Positions 27,351 to 37,237 of a stretch of DNA of 64,000 bases are shown piece after piece. Position numbers and translations under genes: made by a program. This DNA is from an uncultured Bacteroidales bacterium (GTDB taxonomy: Bacteria; Bacteroidota; Bacteroidia; Bacteroidales; P3), in assembly GCA_900319865.1 (NCBI GenBank), contig ONQD01000003.1:1-64000 (forward strand), written 5' to 3'. The first letter of the stretch is position 1; every line of letters starts with the position of its first letter. A model generated the notes under the pieces. It worked only from the letters and a program-made list of their open reading frames with translations. It ran no database searches and had not been told where the DNA came from.

Positions 27351-27371
27351 CTCATGGTCAAATAGCCAAAA

Positions 27372-28424
27372 TCAACGCAACAGGGTTACGCTCCCTGTGC
27401 GCGATTGTGACCCGGCCGGATTGTCCACCTCGCTGAAACGGCAAAAATAGGTATATGTGCCTTGCGGACAACGAACCCCTTCCGCTGTGCCGTCCCACGC
27501 ATCTTCAACATCGATGGTATGGAATACCTTATGGCCTTGACGGTCGTATATCCACAATTCGTATTGCAGCACGCCCTGCACATAGGGTCTGAATTCATTG
27601 TTGTTGTCGGCGTCGGGAGTGAACACATTGGGGAAATAAACCGCCACACGGTGAAACGGGATACGTTTGTAGGCAGTGTCCACACATGTGGGAGTGTAGG
27701 CCTCCATCATAATGTCTACCGTATCGCCCCACCAGGGGTCCACGGGGAAAGTGGCTTGCTCCTGATTATTCTCCTGCCGCACTCCATTGATATACCAATG
27801 GCGACCGGCCCAGCCATCCCAGTGAGCCTCACGGGTACCGGTGCTGAAATCTTCAAGAACGATGTCCATATAATCGTATGTAAGCACTTGGGGCCACACA
27901 TGCATGGAGGCCGTTACGGTTTCGATGGGATTAATCTTTCGCGAGCCGTCCGAAGCACATAGCTGCCCATCGGACGAATAGGCCACGCGGACGCTGTAGG
28001 TGGTAGGCACCTGGGGATTGACAAACACCCACGGCCAGTCCTCCTGACCGTCGAGAGTGCTGTCGTGTGGCTGGGACGACCAGTCGTAATAAACGATTTG
28101 CGGATAGGCGGCTGACAGTTCGTATCCTACATTGCCACGACAGTGTCGCCGCAAGAATATAAACACTTCACAGTACTCGAGCACATTGAGCTTGAGTACT
28201 ATCACGCTGTCGCATCCACCATTCACCCGAGGCAGGGTATCATAGAAGTATCCCGAATATGAAAGCATGCGGCCATTGAAATCATATTCTTCACCCTCGC
28301 AGATAGTGTCAAACACCGCCACCATCGTATCCCGGCAGGGTATATCCTGCGCCGTCAGACTGTGGGGCATAAAAGCCATCAAGGCAACGGCTACAAGGGC
28401 AATTCTATGATAATAACAGTGCAT
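27372..28424 (-). CDS. Secreted protein with gliding-motility-type C-terminal domain
   Basis: A 350-residue secreted protein. Signal peptide at about 1-26 (ends SLTAQ). The middle is beta-rich with several Cys and no recognised enzyme. The last about 85 residues (F-P-N-V-F-T-P-D-x-D-x-x-N-x-x-F ... Y-D-R-Q-G-x-x-V-F ... W-D-G-T ... C-P-Q-G-T-Y-T-Y) match the gliding motility-associated C-terminal domain (CHU_C type), which targets proteins to T9SS. The start at 28424 is chosen for the signal peptide; a longer frame would begin inside ddl. It follows ddl by 31 bp and ends the cluster at the shared terminator. Likely a surface or secreted protein of unknown role. Confidence 0.82.
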   Translation of the reverse strand: MHCYYHRIALVAVALMAFMPHSLTAQDIPCRDTMVAVFDTICEGEEYDFNGRMLSYSGYFYDTLPRVNGGCDSVIVLKLNVLEYCEVFIFLRRHCRGNVGYELSAAYPQIVYYDWSSQPHDSTLDGQEDWPWVFVNPQVPTTYSVRVAYSSDGQLCASDGSRKINPIETVTASMHVWPQVLTYDYMDIVLEDFSTGTREAHWDGWAGRHWYINGVRQENNQEQATFPVDPWWGDTVDIMMEAYTPTCVDTAYKRIPFHRVAVYFPNVFTPDADNNNEFRPYVQGVLQYELWIYDRQGHKVFHTIDVEDAWDGTAEGVRCPQGTYTYFCRFSEVDNPAGSQSRTGSVTLLR

Positions 28425-28455
28425 GTTATCGGGATGTTGATTGAACAGGGTAATG

Positions 28456-29445
28456 CTAACAGGCGTCCAAACTGTTCTGGACAATCATCTCGTATAGCTG
28501 ACGGGTGGAGATGCCCATAGCGCGTGCCTGTTTGGGGACAATACTTTCGGCACTTTGACCCGGAATGGTGTTGACCTCAAGGAAGAAGAGTTGCTGCCGG
28601 TCGGTATCGTATATATAGTCGAACCGCACCACTCCCCGGCAGTTAAGGAGGTCGTAGAGCTGAGCCGACACCTGCTGGATATGCTGACTCACGGCAGGCT
28701 CGACCTCGGCAGGGGTCACCTCGTTGCTGAATCCGTCATATTTGGCCTGATAGTCGAAAAACTCGTGACCGCCAGTAGGTATTATCTCCGTTATGGGGAA
28801 GATATATTTCTGTTCACGGGTGAGAAACACTCCGCAGTCGAATTCACGACCGCTGATAAATTCCTCGACCAGTACCTGATGGTCCTCGGTAAAAGCCTGG
28901 CGGATGGCCTCCAGCAGCTGGTCGGGCGATTTGACCTTGGTGGTGGCCACACTGCTGCCACCGGCGGCGGGTTTCACAAAGAGCGGATAGGTGAAACGGG
29001 AGTTGATGTCGTCGATTTGCGACGGACTGGGCATGTCGTTGAGCAGAATCGACTCCGCCACATTGACTATGCCGAAACTCTTGACCACTGGATTGCAATA
29101 GCCTTTATTGAAAGTGAGGGCCGATGTATAGTAGCCGCAAGTGGTGTAGGGTATGCCGAGCATGTCGAAATAGCCTTGCAGCACACCGTTTTCGCCGGGA
29201 TTGCCATGTATGATAATAAATGCTAGATCGAAGCTGGTTCCGTCAACTGTGAAGTTATCACGATTGACGGGTGTATGGCTTCCGTCTTCCTTCAGACAAT
29301 ACCAGCCTGTGCGGTCGATGATGATTTTGTAGATGTTGTATTTCTCGTGGTCGAGATTTTCATACACTTGGTTTCCACTGTTGATGGAAATGTCATGTTC
29401 GCCGGAAAAGCCTCCCATTACCAAGGCTATGTTCTTTTTGTTCAT
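28456..29445 (-). CDS. ddl: D-alanine--D-alanine ligase
   Basis: A 329-residue ATP-grasp enzyme joining two D-Ala for peptidoglycan. Segments: N-terminal M-G-G-F-S-G-E-H-D-I-S; H-G-N-P-G-E-N-G (substrate loop); ATP-grasp P-L-F-V-K-P-A-A-G-G-S-S; V-E-E-F-I-S-G-R-E; and the C-terminal F-L-E-V-N-T-I-P-G-Q-S metal/ATP motif. Full length. Lies between GSCFA (69 bp upstream) and the gliding-type C-terminal-domain gene. D-Ala-D-Lac specificity is not indicated. Confidence 0.96.
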   Translation of the reverse strand: MNKKNIALVMGGFSGEHDISINSGNQVYENLDHEKYNIYKIIIDRTGWYCLKEDGSHTPVNRDNFTVDGTSFDLAFIIIHGNPGENGVLQGYFDMLGIPYTTCGYYTSALTFNKGYCNPVVKSFGIVNVAESILLNDMPSPSQIDDINSRFTYPLFVKPAAGGSSVATTKVKSPDQLLEAIRQAFTEDHQVLVEEFISGREFDCGVFLTREQKYIFPITEIIPTGGHEFFDYQAKYDGFSNEVTPAEVEPAVSQHIQQVSAQLYDLLNCRGVVRFDYIYDTDRQQLFFLEVNTIPGQSAESIVPKQARAMGISTRQLYEMIVQNSLDAC

Positions 29446-29514
29446 TGTTGTTGAGCTTTTGCTTGTGTGGGACGAATCCCATCATATTTGTTTACTATTA
29501 CTGAGATACAGAAT

Positions 29515-30414
29515 CTATTCTGTTGAATTATAATTGATATTTGGGCGATGAAGCGACTGTCGCTGTTGCCGCTCGTACTGTCGGGCCAACTCTATGGTCT
29601 GCGCGGTCATGAAGGTCTGTTGAAAGCGTTCCCAAATTATGTCCACTGCCAAGGACGAGGGATGGCACATGTCGCGGTCATAAAACCGATAATCGCGCAA
29701 CTCGTCAAGCAGAATTTCATAGCTGTCAAAATAGCTGCAGATGGGATGGAGCTCAATCAGATGGTCTACCGCCATGAGAAGGGTGCTTTTGCTGAGTTGG
29801 TTGCCATGGGCACCATCGGCCATGTGGCGTATGGGACTAACGGTAAAGATAATCTGGGTCACACCTGCATATTCCAGCTGCACGACCATATCGCCCCAAA
29901 GATTCACTATTTCGGAGATTGAAAGCCTACGCCGCTCAAACATGCCGGATGGCAGCTTGTGACAATTGGCCACCACACGGTGACGCATTTGTGGTGACGC
30001 ATCGGGGGCTATAAGGCTGAAGATATAGGCGGTGCCGAAAGTGATAATTATGGTGGGATGTTGTGCCAGGAAGTTGTGGGTTTGCACTATCGAATCGTTG
30101 CAGCGGTTCAGACACTCCGTCTTGTCGGGATGTGAAAAGCGGCTATGATGAAGCCATGAATGCCACAAGCCATCGTGGTATACCAAGTGCTGCTCTGTGA
30201 TCGGTTCGTTGCGCAAAGCCTGCTGCATGCAGGCCGCAACCGAACAGGGGTTGTAGAGAGTACCGAATGGATTGCAAAGCACTTCGAACCCGGATTGAAT
30301 CAACCGCTGACCTATGTGGTCGGTGAAACAAGAGCCCATCAACAGCAGCGGCGTTTGGTGCGAAACTGTATATTGCGATGGTTCAATGGTTACCGGTGTC
30401 GATAGCTTAATCAC
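29515..30414 (-). CDS. GSCFA domain protein
   Basis: A 299-residue protein of the GSCFA family, related to GDSL/SGNH esterases. The name-giving motif appears as M-G-S-C-F-T-D-H-I-G (about 26-35), followed by the conserved N-P-F-G-T-L-Y-N-P. The D-x-C-H-P-S segment near the C-terminus carries the expected Asp/His pair. Members are common in Bacteroidota and, as I recall, often lie beside D-alanine or MurF/Alr genes; here it lies between dnaE and ddl. An envelope esterase role is inferred, not shown. Confidence 0.88.
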   Translation of the reverse strand: MIKLSTPVTIEPSQYTVSHQTPLLLMGSCFTDHIGQRLIQSGFEVLCNPFGTLYNPCSVAACMQQALRNEPITEQHLVYHDGLWHSWLHHSRFSHPDKTECLNRCNDSIVQTHNFLAQHPTIIITFGTAYIFSLIAPDASPQMRHRVVANCHKLPSGMFERRRLSISEIVNLWGDMVVQLEYAGVTQIIFTVSPIRHMADGAHGNQLSKSTLLMAVDHLIELHPICSYFDSYEILLDELRDYRFYDRDMCHPSSLAVDIIWERFQQTFMTAQTIELARQYERQQRQSLHRPNINYNSTE

Positions 30415-30445
30415 GGTGTCGTAGTGTTTGTTCGTTATATTATTC

Positions 30446-33400
30446 TTACTGCGTAACTGGTTTCACCTCCACCACCCCGGGCATTTCTCTAAGCCATGGG
30501 ATAAACTTGGATGGAGTAACCCTCATATTCTGGGACTTCATGGATAAGGTCAGGCCGGTAGAAGTGTCCAACACTTGTGCCTCTACCACTGTGGTGCCCT
30601 TGGCTTTCTTGGCCATTGCCTGCAGTTGATTGCAGAAATCGTCAGTAATGGCAGAGAGCTTGATACTGAAATGAACCGACCGGGTTAGTTGGTCCATCAC
30701 CTCAGAGAGCATCGACATAGAATCTATGCGGAGTCTCGGTTTGGAGAGCTCGGTTGTGCCGTCTTCCCTACTATATTTGTATTGAACAACATGTGCCTTG
30801 ATGAAGAGAAAATGACCGTTGACAAAAAAGTTTCTGAATTTGACGGCCTCGCCTTTGTATAGTTTTATTTGGTACACATCCGTGTAATCCTGCAGGTTCA
30901 TAATGCAGTAGGGCTGGCTGTCCTTGGTGGAAAGACCCGTCTTGACATCGGAAACAATGCCGGCAAAGGTCAACGTCTTACCAACCAGAGCTGAGAGGTC
31001 TTTCATCTGGGCACAGGTGGCATTGACGAAATGGTCCATCTCGAAACGGTAGTTGTCGAGCGGATGGGCCGTAAGGTAGAACCCGATTACCTGATACTCG
31101 TTTTGACACTTCTCAATCACGCTCCATGGTTCGCATTGCGGCACCAGGGGATACTCCTCCTGCTTTATCTCCTCGGCCATATCGAAGATAGACATCTGGC
31201 ACGAATCGCTGTTTTGGCGCTGGCGGGTAGCCCACTTCATGAGTCGTTCGATAAAAGTGGGTGAGCCTTCACGATCGCTCTCCTTATGGAAATACTGTGC
31301 CCTGTGCATATCGCCCACCCCATCGAATGCTCCAGCCTTTACCATAACCTCGAGGTTGTTGCGGTTGACCGTACGGATGTCGATACGTTCAAGAAAATCG
31401 AAGATATTTTTATATGGGCCGTGTTCTTCACGCTCGGATATGATGGATTCGGCCGCCGCCTCACCCATACCGCTAATAGCTTGCAGACCAAAACGTATCT
31501 GTCCTTTGGAGTTGACCGAGAAATCCCTTTCCGACTCGTTGACCGACGGGGGCAGGATTTCGATGCCATGCTTGCGGCAGTCGTCCATAAGTTCTGTCAC
31601 ACGCTTGATATCCTTCTGTCCACTGGTCATTACTGCGGCCATGTATTCCGCAGGATAGTGAGCCTTGAGATATGCGGTCTGGTAGGCAACCCACGAGTAG
31701 CAGGTGGCATGTGATTTGTTGAACGCATAGGAGGCAAATTTCTTCCAGTCTTCCCAGATCTTTTTAAGCTTGTCCTTGGGATGCCCGTTGGCCTCGCCGC
31801 CCTTATAGAAAAGCACCTCCAACTCGTTCATCTTGTCTATCTGTTTTTTACCCATAGCCTTACGCAACGTGTCGCTTTGGCCACGGGTAAATCCGGCCAG
31901 CTGGCGCGACAAAAGCATGACCTGCTCCTGATAGACTGTGATACCGTAGGTGTCCTTCAAATACTTCTCCATGCAGGGAATGTCATATTCTATGGGCTTG
32001 CGTCCCTGCTTACGGTCGATAAAGTCGGGGATATAATCCATGGGGCCCGGGCGGTAGAGGGCATTCATAGCAATGAGGTCTTCAAACACATGGGGTTCCA
32101 ATTCGCGCAAGTATTTCTGCATTCCCGCCGACTCAAACTGGAATGTTCCGACCGTATTGCCCTTGCAGAAGAGTTCGTAGGTCTCCTTATCGTCGATTGG
32201 CAAATGGTCCACATCAATTTCCACACCGTGGTTTTCTTTAATCATGCGGACAGCATTCTTGATAATGGTAAGGTTTTTCAGTCCCAGGAAGTCCATTTTG
32301 ATGAGACCAACAGTCTCTACCACATGGCCGTCATACTGGGTTACCAACACGTCCTGATTGGAATCCTTATCGAAAATAGTGCACACCGGGGCAAAATTGG
32401 TAAGGTCGTCGGCACCAATGATAACGCCACATGCATGGATGCCTATCTGCCGGTTTGTGTCCTCCAATTCGGCCGCATAGGTCAGCATGTTTTTCAAGTC
32501 CTCATTACCGGGTTCTTCCATTATTTGGTGGAGTTCCGGAACATACTTATAACAGTTGACAAGATTCACCTTGGGTGCTTTGCCTTTGTCGTCCTTGATA
32601 TTGTCGGGGAAGGATCGTTCGGGTATATACTCCTTGAGTTTGTTGACTACCGACAGGTCAATCTTTTCCACACGTCCCACATCGGCAATGGCCGACTTAG
32701 TGGCCATAGTGCCATAGGTAATGATGTGGGCCACTTTCTCCTTGCCATACTTGTCTGTAATCCAATCGAGCACCCTCCCTCGCCCGGCATCGTCGAAGTC
32801 AACATCGATATCGGGCAGCGAGATACGGTCGGGATTGAGGAAACGCTCAAACAGGAGGTCGTATTTCATGGGGTCAATGTCAGTAATCCAAAGGCAATAG
32901 GCCACCACACTGCCTGCTGCCGAACCTCGTCCGGGTCCCACGCTCACGCCCAACTCCTCACGTGCACCACGTATATAGTCGGCCACGATGAGAAAGTAAC
33001 CTGGGAAACCCATGGTCTTAATGGTGTGCAGTTCAAACACTATGCGCTCACGCTGCTCGCTGGTGAGTGCCTCTTTTATGGCCGACATATCCGACTCTTC
33101 TGTCAAGTCCTTACGGTCCGATAAATATCGTTTCCTTGCCCCATCCCATACCAGCTTCTCCAGATAGTCGGCCTCAAACTTGATGCGGTACAGCTTGTTG
33201 TATCCGCCCAGCTTCTTTATCTTCTTCTCTGCATCCTCTTGGCTCAGCACCACCTCATGCTTTTCGTTCTGGGTGAATTCATCAAACAGTTCTTTTTCGG
33301 TGATGCGACTACGGTACTCGGCCTCGCTGCCGAAACTCTCCGGTATGTCGAACACCGGCATGATGGGGTCGGAGTCGATGCTGTATGTCTCCACCTTGTT

Positions 33401-34384
33401 GGCCACCTCCATGGTGTTGGAAAGCGCTTCGGGCACATCGGCAAAGATGGCGGCCATCTCTTCAGGGGTCTTCAACCACTCCTGCTTGGTGTAGTGCATG
33501 CGGTTGGGGTCGTTATAATCCTTCTGAGTGGCCAGACAGATGAGGTGGTCATGGGCTTCGCCATGCTCCTCTTCCACAAAATGCACATCGTTGGTGGCCA
33601 CAAGTTTGATATTATGTTTGCGGGCCAGCTCTATCAGCACGGGGTTCACTTGCTCCTGCCGCATATATGTTTCCACATTGGCGTTGGGCTTGTCGGTCTG
33701 GTGGCGCTGCAGCTCAAGATAATAGTCGTCACCAAACACCCTCTTGAACCACAACACGGCTTTCTCCGCACCCTCCAAATCCCCTTTCATTATCAGTTGG
33801 GGTATCTCGCCGCCCAAACAGGCCGAACACACAATCAACCCCTCATGATACTTCTCCAAAACCTCGTGGTCGATTCGGGGACGGTTGTAGAAACCTTCGG
33901 TGTAGGCTATGGAAGCCAACTTACAAAGCGACTTGTAGCCCTGCTTGTTCTTGGCCAGCAGAATGAGGTGGTAGCCGCTGCTGTCCACAATTCTCTCGCG
34001 TCCTGTTTCGGGATTCAGTTCCTTCACGTCTTTGTCCTTGTCATGAAGCGAGCGGCGGGCACAGTAAGCCTCTGTTCCGATAATGGGCTTGAAAAACTGC
34101 TTGTTCAGCTCCTCAATCTGATATTCGGCTTCTTGCTTCTCCTCGGGTGTGGCACCGTCATTTTTCAGTATGGCCTCCTTCTCCTTTATCTGCTCTTTCA
34201 CCTTCTTGTTTTCCTTGGCCACAGTATCCACAAAGTCCTTAATACCAAACATGTTACCATGGTCGGTTAGGGCGAGGGAATACATACCGTTTTTCTTGGC
34301 TTTTTTCACCAAGTCGTCTATCTTCGACATTCCATCCAGCATCGAATAGTGGGAATGCACATGCAAGTGTGTAAAGTTCATCAT
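30446..34384 (-). CDS. dnaE: DNA polymerase III subunit alpha
   Basis: A 1312-residue replicative polymerase. The N-terminal PHP domain starts at H-L-H-V-H-S-H-Y-S and looks intact in its metal ligands. The palm carries the catalytic P-D-I-D-V-D-F-D-D motif (about residue 525) and the G-P-G-R-G-S-A-A-G-S motif; the fingers, the helix-hairpin-helix (about 930-1000) and the OB domain (about 1080-1200) follow. It is longer than the E. coli protein, partly from a charged insert at about 60-75 and around 380, as usual in this phylum. A second ATG directly follows the first. It is the first gene of the leftward cluster, with a -7 element 34 nt upstream. Confidence 0.97.
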   Translation of the reverse strand: MMNFTHLHVHSHYSMLDGMSKIDDLVKKAKKNGMYSLALTDHGNMFGIKDFVDTVAKENKKVKEQIKEKEAILKNDGATPEEKQEAEYQIEELNKQFFKPIIGTEAYCARRSLHDKDKDVKELNPETGRERIVDSSGYHLILLAKNKQGYKSLCKLASIAYTEGFYNRPRIDHEVLEKYHEGLIVCSACLGGEIPQLIMKGDLEGAEKAVLWFKRVFGDDYYLELQRHQTDKPNANVETYMRQEQVNPVLIELARKHNIKLVATNDVHFVEEEHGEAHDHLICLATQKDYNDPNRMHYTKQEWLKTPEEMAAIFADVPEALSNTMEVANKVETYSIDSDPIMPVFDIPESFGSEAEYRSRITEKELFDEFTQNEKHEVVLSQEDAEKKIKKLGGYNKLYRIKFEADYLEKLVWDGARKRYLSDRKDLTEESDMSAIKEALTSEQRERIVFELHTIKTMGFPGYFLIVADYIRGAREELGVSVGPGRGSAAGSVVAYCLWITDIDPMKYDLLFERFLNPDRISLPDIDVDFDDAGRGRVLDWITDKYGKEKVAHIITYGTMATKSAIADVGRVEKIDLSVVNKLKEYIPERSFPDNIKDDKGKAPKVNLVNCYKYVPELHQIMEEPGNEDLKNMLTYAAELEDTNRQIGIHACGVIIGADDLTNFAPVCTIFDKDSNQDVLVTQYDGHVVETVGLIKMDFLGLKNLTIIKNAVRMIKENHGVEIDVDHLPIDDKETYELFCKGNTVGTFQFESAGMQKYLRELEPHVFEDLIAMNALYRPGPMDYIPDFIDRKQGRKPIEYDIPCMEKYLKDTYGITVYQEQVMLLSRQLAGFTRGQSDTLRKAMGKKQIDKMNELEVLFYKGGEANGHPKDKLKKIWEDWKKFASYAFNKSHATCYSWVAYQTAYLKAHYPAEYMAAVMTSGQKDIKRVTELMDDCRKHGIEILPPSVNESERDFSVNSKGQIRFGLQAISGMGEAAAESIISEREEHGPYKNIFDFLERIDIRTVNRNNLEVMVKAGAFDGVGDMHRAQYFHKESDREGSPTFIERLMKWATRQRQNSDSCQMSIFDMAEEIKQEEYPLVPQCEPWSVIEKCQNEYQVIGFYLTAHPLDNYRFEMDHFVNATCAQMKDLSALVGKTLTFAGIVSDVKTGLSTKDSQPYCIMNLQDYTDVYQIKLYKGEAVKFRNFFVNGHFLFIKAHVVQYKYSREDGTTELSKPRLRIDSMSMLSEVMDQLTRSVHFSIKLSAITDDFCNQLQAMAKKAKGTTVVEAQVLDTSTGLTLSMKSQNMRVTPSKFIPWLREMPGVVEVKPVTQ

Positions 34385-34418
34385 CGTAAAGGAGGGTTAT
34401 TCATTTCTGTTCAGTTTG

Positions 34419-34426
34419 CAAATATA
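34419..34426 (-). promoter_or_regulatory. -7 promoter element of dnaE
   Basis: Minus-strand TATATTTG followed by CAAAC, 34 nt before the ATG at 34384. Confidence 0.65.
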
Positions 34427-34644
34427 CAAGAAAAATCCGAAACATCGACACACCTCTTTCATTTTTTATTCACCGTCATAGTCAACTCGCTTACCATCAA
34501 GAGCGCAGCGCTCAAAACTCCCCCCCCAGCCCCTCATGCAGGCCTCATCATCACCCCTCGCGTCTGCTTGAACCATCTCCGCCCTATTAGACTTACCGAT
34601 TGAGTATTTCCAACATTTATCGCCCAAGGAATACATTTTTTTCA

Positions 34645-34652
34645 TATCTTTG
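34645..34652 (+). promoter_or_regulatory. -7 promoter element of the DUF3089 gene
   Basis: TATCTTTG followed by CA, 23 nt before the ATG at 34676. Confidence 0.75.
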
Positions 34653-34675
34653 CATTTCATAAATACCCACATACT

Positions 34676-35653
34676 ATGCAAGCAAAACACTCATTGTCAT
34701 CCACTTTATTCATCCAGTTTTTATTCTTGGCCATCCTCTTCGCCATCTCTTCATGCCGAACCAACAGCCACACACAGCTCGCCGAAGTGATTCCGGATGC
34801 ACCCGTTTATTCCGACTCCACACAATGGTATGTCAACAACCGCAACGCCGCCGTCGACGTTTTCTATATTATCTCTACCGAGACAGGCGACTACTCTAGT
34901 CCCACAGGTGTCCCCTGCCACTTTGCCGACACCCACAACGACAGCATCCGCACTTTCCTCTATGGTGAGATGATCGGTGTCGACTCCCTTCTCTGCAGCG
35001 GCTTCAACTACTTCTCCCCCTACTACCGCCAATGCACCCTCCAAACCTTCACTTCCGACAGCCTTGTCTCTCAGCGCATCCCCCTGGCTTTGGGCGATGT
35101 GCAACGTGCCTTCGCCTACTACCTCTCCCACTACAATCACGGTCGCCCCTTCATCCTGGCCGGCTTCAGCCAAGGGGCTATGGCCGTTGTCGACCTCATC
35201 AAACACATGGATTCTTCTACCCACAAACGTATGGTGGCCGCCTATGTTCTCGGCTGGCACGTGGCCGACTCCGACATCACCCAAACCCCATTCCTCCTGC
35301 CTGCCCACGATAGTGCCGACCTCGGTGTCACCATCTGCTACAACTCTGTCCGCGACAACTCCTGCGCCATCCCTATGATAAGCAACGGCAACCGTTTTGC
35401 CATCAATCCCGTCAACTGGTGCACCGATGCCACTCCCGCCACTCTGGTCAGCCCCATCTCTCACGACACCCTTACCCTCACTCTCGACACCACATCCCTG
35501 CTAATCCATATTGACGGCTATACACCCACCAACTACATCCTCCCCCTCATCGGCCGCGAAGGCAACTACCACAGCCTCGAAATATCCCTCTACCGCCATT
35601 GCCTCCGCCGCAACTTCACCCTCCGCGCCAACTCCTTCTTGAATAAGCAATAA
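34676..35653 (+). CDS. DUF3089 alpha/beta-hydrolase lipoprotein
   Basis: A 325-residue lipoprotein (lipobox ISSC, Cys27) of the DUF3089 family, alpha/beta-hydrolase fold. The nucleophile elbow is G-F-S-Q-G-A with Ser165; preceding segments D-V-F-Y-I (residues 61-65) and N-Y-F-S-P-Y-Y-R-Q (111-119) are typical of the family. Probable periplasmic or outer-membrane esterase/lipase; substrate unknown. Divergent from dnaE, with its own promoter; monocistronic. Codon use is visibly C-ending and rich in CTC/ACC, like the suf and kinase genes here. Confidence 0.85.
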   Translation: MQAKHSLSSTLFIQFLFLAILFAISSCRTNSHTQLAEVIPDAPVYSDSTQWYVNNRNAAVDVFYIISTETGDYSSPTGVPCHFADTHNDSIRTFLYGEMIGVDSLLCSGFNYFSPYYRQCTLQTFTSDSLVSQRIPLALGDVQRAFAYYLSHYNHGRPFILAGFSQGAMAVVDLIKHMDSSTHKRMVAAYVLGWHVADSDITQTPFLLPAHDSADLGVTICYNSVRDNSCAIPMISNGNRFAINPVNWCTDATPATLVSPISHDTLTLTLDTTSLLIHIDGYTPTNYILPLIGREGNYHSLEISLYRHCLRRNFTLRANSFLNKQ

Positions 35654-35792
35654 TCCATTAGTGGCCGTCAAGCCTGTAATTAACGCATTTACGGGTTCAC
35701 TCCACCAATTCGGACAAAGCGAATTCTTCTACCCCTCTAACTCCCCTGTGACCCACAATCCACTACGCCTGACGAGCCGAACGCCATAGGCA

Positions 35793-36617
35793 TCAACTTT
35801 GTGGGATATAGCCATTTGCGTCATACTTACATTTCCCCACATACTCAAAGCAATCCCCTTTCCACTCATACTTCAATCCAAGTCCTGTGGGCCAGTCGGC
35901 ATCGTTGATTTCCGCAATCACAAACATTGGCACATCCCCACTCTCTTCCGTTTCTTCAATACCAATCAAAACCATCTCCCCAAAGTCCAGTGGCAGATAT
36001 CGATGCCCTCCGCAACAAACCTCAATATTGTCGTACTGCCGCTCCTTTGCATGAAACAATTTCTCTTTCACCAAGCGGTTGCCCTGCATGGAGAATGCAC
36101 TGATATCCTCACATTTAGTATTACCCTGATGACCATAAAATAGGCTGGTTCTCAAAATATAAACCGTCTTGCCGTCACTGCACCTCAGGCTGAACAATTC
36201 TTCCAACCCACCCGCATTGTCATTCAAAAAGGTAGAGTCTATGCCACCACCCGGTCTTATGAATTGAACAAAGTTTTGATGATAGCTCGCATGGGGATGA
36301 TCCTCTGGAATAGAATACACCCTTACATTCCCGCAATCCTTCCATATCATCTTTACATCATACTCGTCCGCCCCCCATCGATGGTACCCCACACTATCAC
36401 TGTTGACTACAAAATCTGGGTGTTGAAGCAGGTATTTATACACCTCGCCCAACCGGTCTTCGGTCCAAGTAGAGTCGATAATGCTGTCAATAGGATTGAG
36501 TGGTTCTCTTTTTTCTTCCTCAACCCCCTCCGGCCGCTCTCCTCCGTTGTTGCACGACATAGGGAAAACCATTACCAACATAGCTGCAATAGCCAAACAA
36601 AAACTCCTTGTTTTCAT
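35793..36617 (-). CDS. Hypothetical lipoprotein
   Basis: A 274-residue protein I do not recognise. Lipoprotein signal with hydrophobic core and lipobox FPMSC (Cys22), then a low-complexity acidic linker (E-G-V-E-E-E-K-R-E) and a mixed alpha/beta domain with several Cys. No enzyme motif. A -7 element at 36664-36671 lies 46 nt upstream. Convergent with the DUF3089 gene; upstream of it begins the 1.7-kb decayed region. Confidence 0.7.
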   Translation of the reverse strand: MKTRSFCLAIAAMLVMVFPMSCNNGGERPEGVEEEKREPLNPIDSIIDSTWTEDRLGEVYKYLLQHPDFVVNSDSVGYHRWGADEYDVKMIWKDCGNVRVYSIPEDHPHASYHQNFVQFIRPGGGIDSTFLNDNAGGLEELFSLRCSDGKTVYILRTSLFYGHQGNTKCEDISAFSMQGNRLVKEKLFHAKERQYDNIEVCCGGHRYLPLDFGEMVLIGIEETEESGDVPMFVIAEINDADWPTGLGLKYEWKGDCFEYVGKCKYDANGYIPQS

Positions 36618-36663
36618 ACTTTTACATCATTTTTAAAACAATAATACTACTCATTTCTTTTTG

Positions 36664-36671
36664 CAAAGATA
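36664..36671 (-). promoter_or_regulatory. -7 promoter element of the hypothetical lipoprotein gene
   Basis: Minus-strand TATCTTTG followed by CAAAAAG, 46 nt before the ATG at 36617. Confidence 0.6.
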
Positions 36672-37126
36672 CTCCTTTTTCGCCAATCGGCAAACCCAAG
36701 CCCAGTAACTTGTATCGAACCTTCACCTTGACACACTATCGATTATCCTATTTGCATCTCCGTACTCAAATGGGCTAATGCACCATCTATTGCATTAACA
36801 AATTCAAATCCTCCCAACCTTTCCACCCAATCGTGAGAACGCCTTGCTCCCCTTCGCGTTATCGCTGTCTTCGCTCTTTGTTCGCCTCCGGAAGCGAAGC
36901 TACAGCGAAGCAACACTGAACCTTCAACGAACCGTGTCACGACTCAAACACGATACAAAAATACAACCACCTCATTGCGGCCTAAAGCCCCACCCCCACA
37001 AACAATGCAGCCGTTATCGGCTGCCGCCCCATCCTCCGCCCCAAAGCCCCCAGCCACGCTCCCACCCCCGTCCGACAAGTCAGACTAGTCAGACTAGTCC
37101 GACCAGCCCAACGGCAGCGTTGCAGC

Positions 37127-37158
37127 GCTACAGTGCTACAGTGCTACAGTGCTACAGT
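37127..37158. repeat. Four tandem copies of an 8-bp unit
   Basis: GCTACAGT repeated exactly four times. The same octamer occurs twice more, spaced by one base, near 50663-50680 upstream of aroE. Not in a coding region. Confidence 0.85.
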
Positions 37159-37237
37159 TGATTTATAGCGATTGCGACATCACGTGAGTGCAGGGTATGT
37201 ATTACGCTGGCGGAGCCAGCACAAATAAAAGTGGCCG

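Larger units (their letters stand above)
36618..37237. other. Non-coding, low-complexity region
   Basis: About 620 bp without a supported gene. It includes the -7 element of the lipoprotein gene (36664-36671), a C-rich stretch (36965-37080), a doubled 9-10-bp unit CAGACTAGT (37079-37100) and four perfect copies of the 8-bp unit GCTACAGT (37127-37158). Confidence 0.55.

Noticed and set aside
31781..33124. 447-codon plus-strand frame opposite dnaE
   Set aside because: Lies wholly inside dnaE, which has intact motifs across the region.
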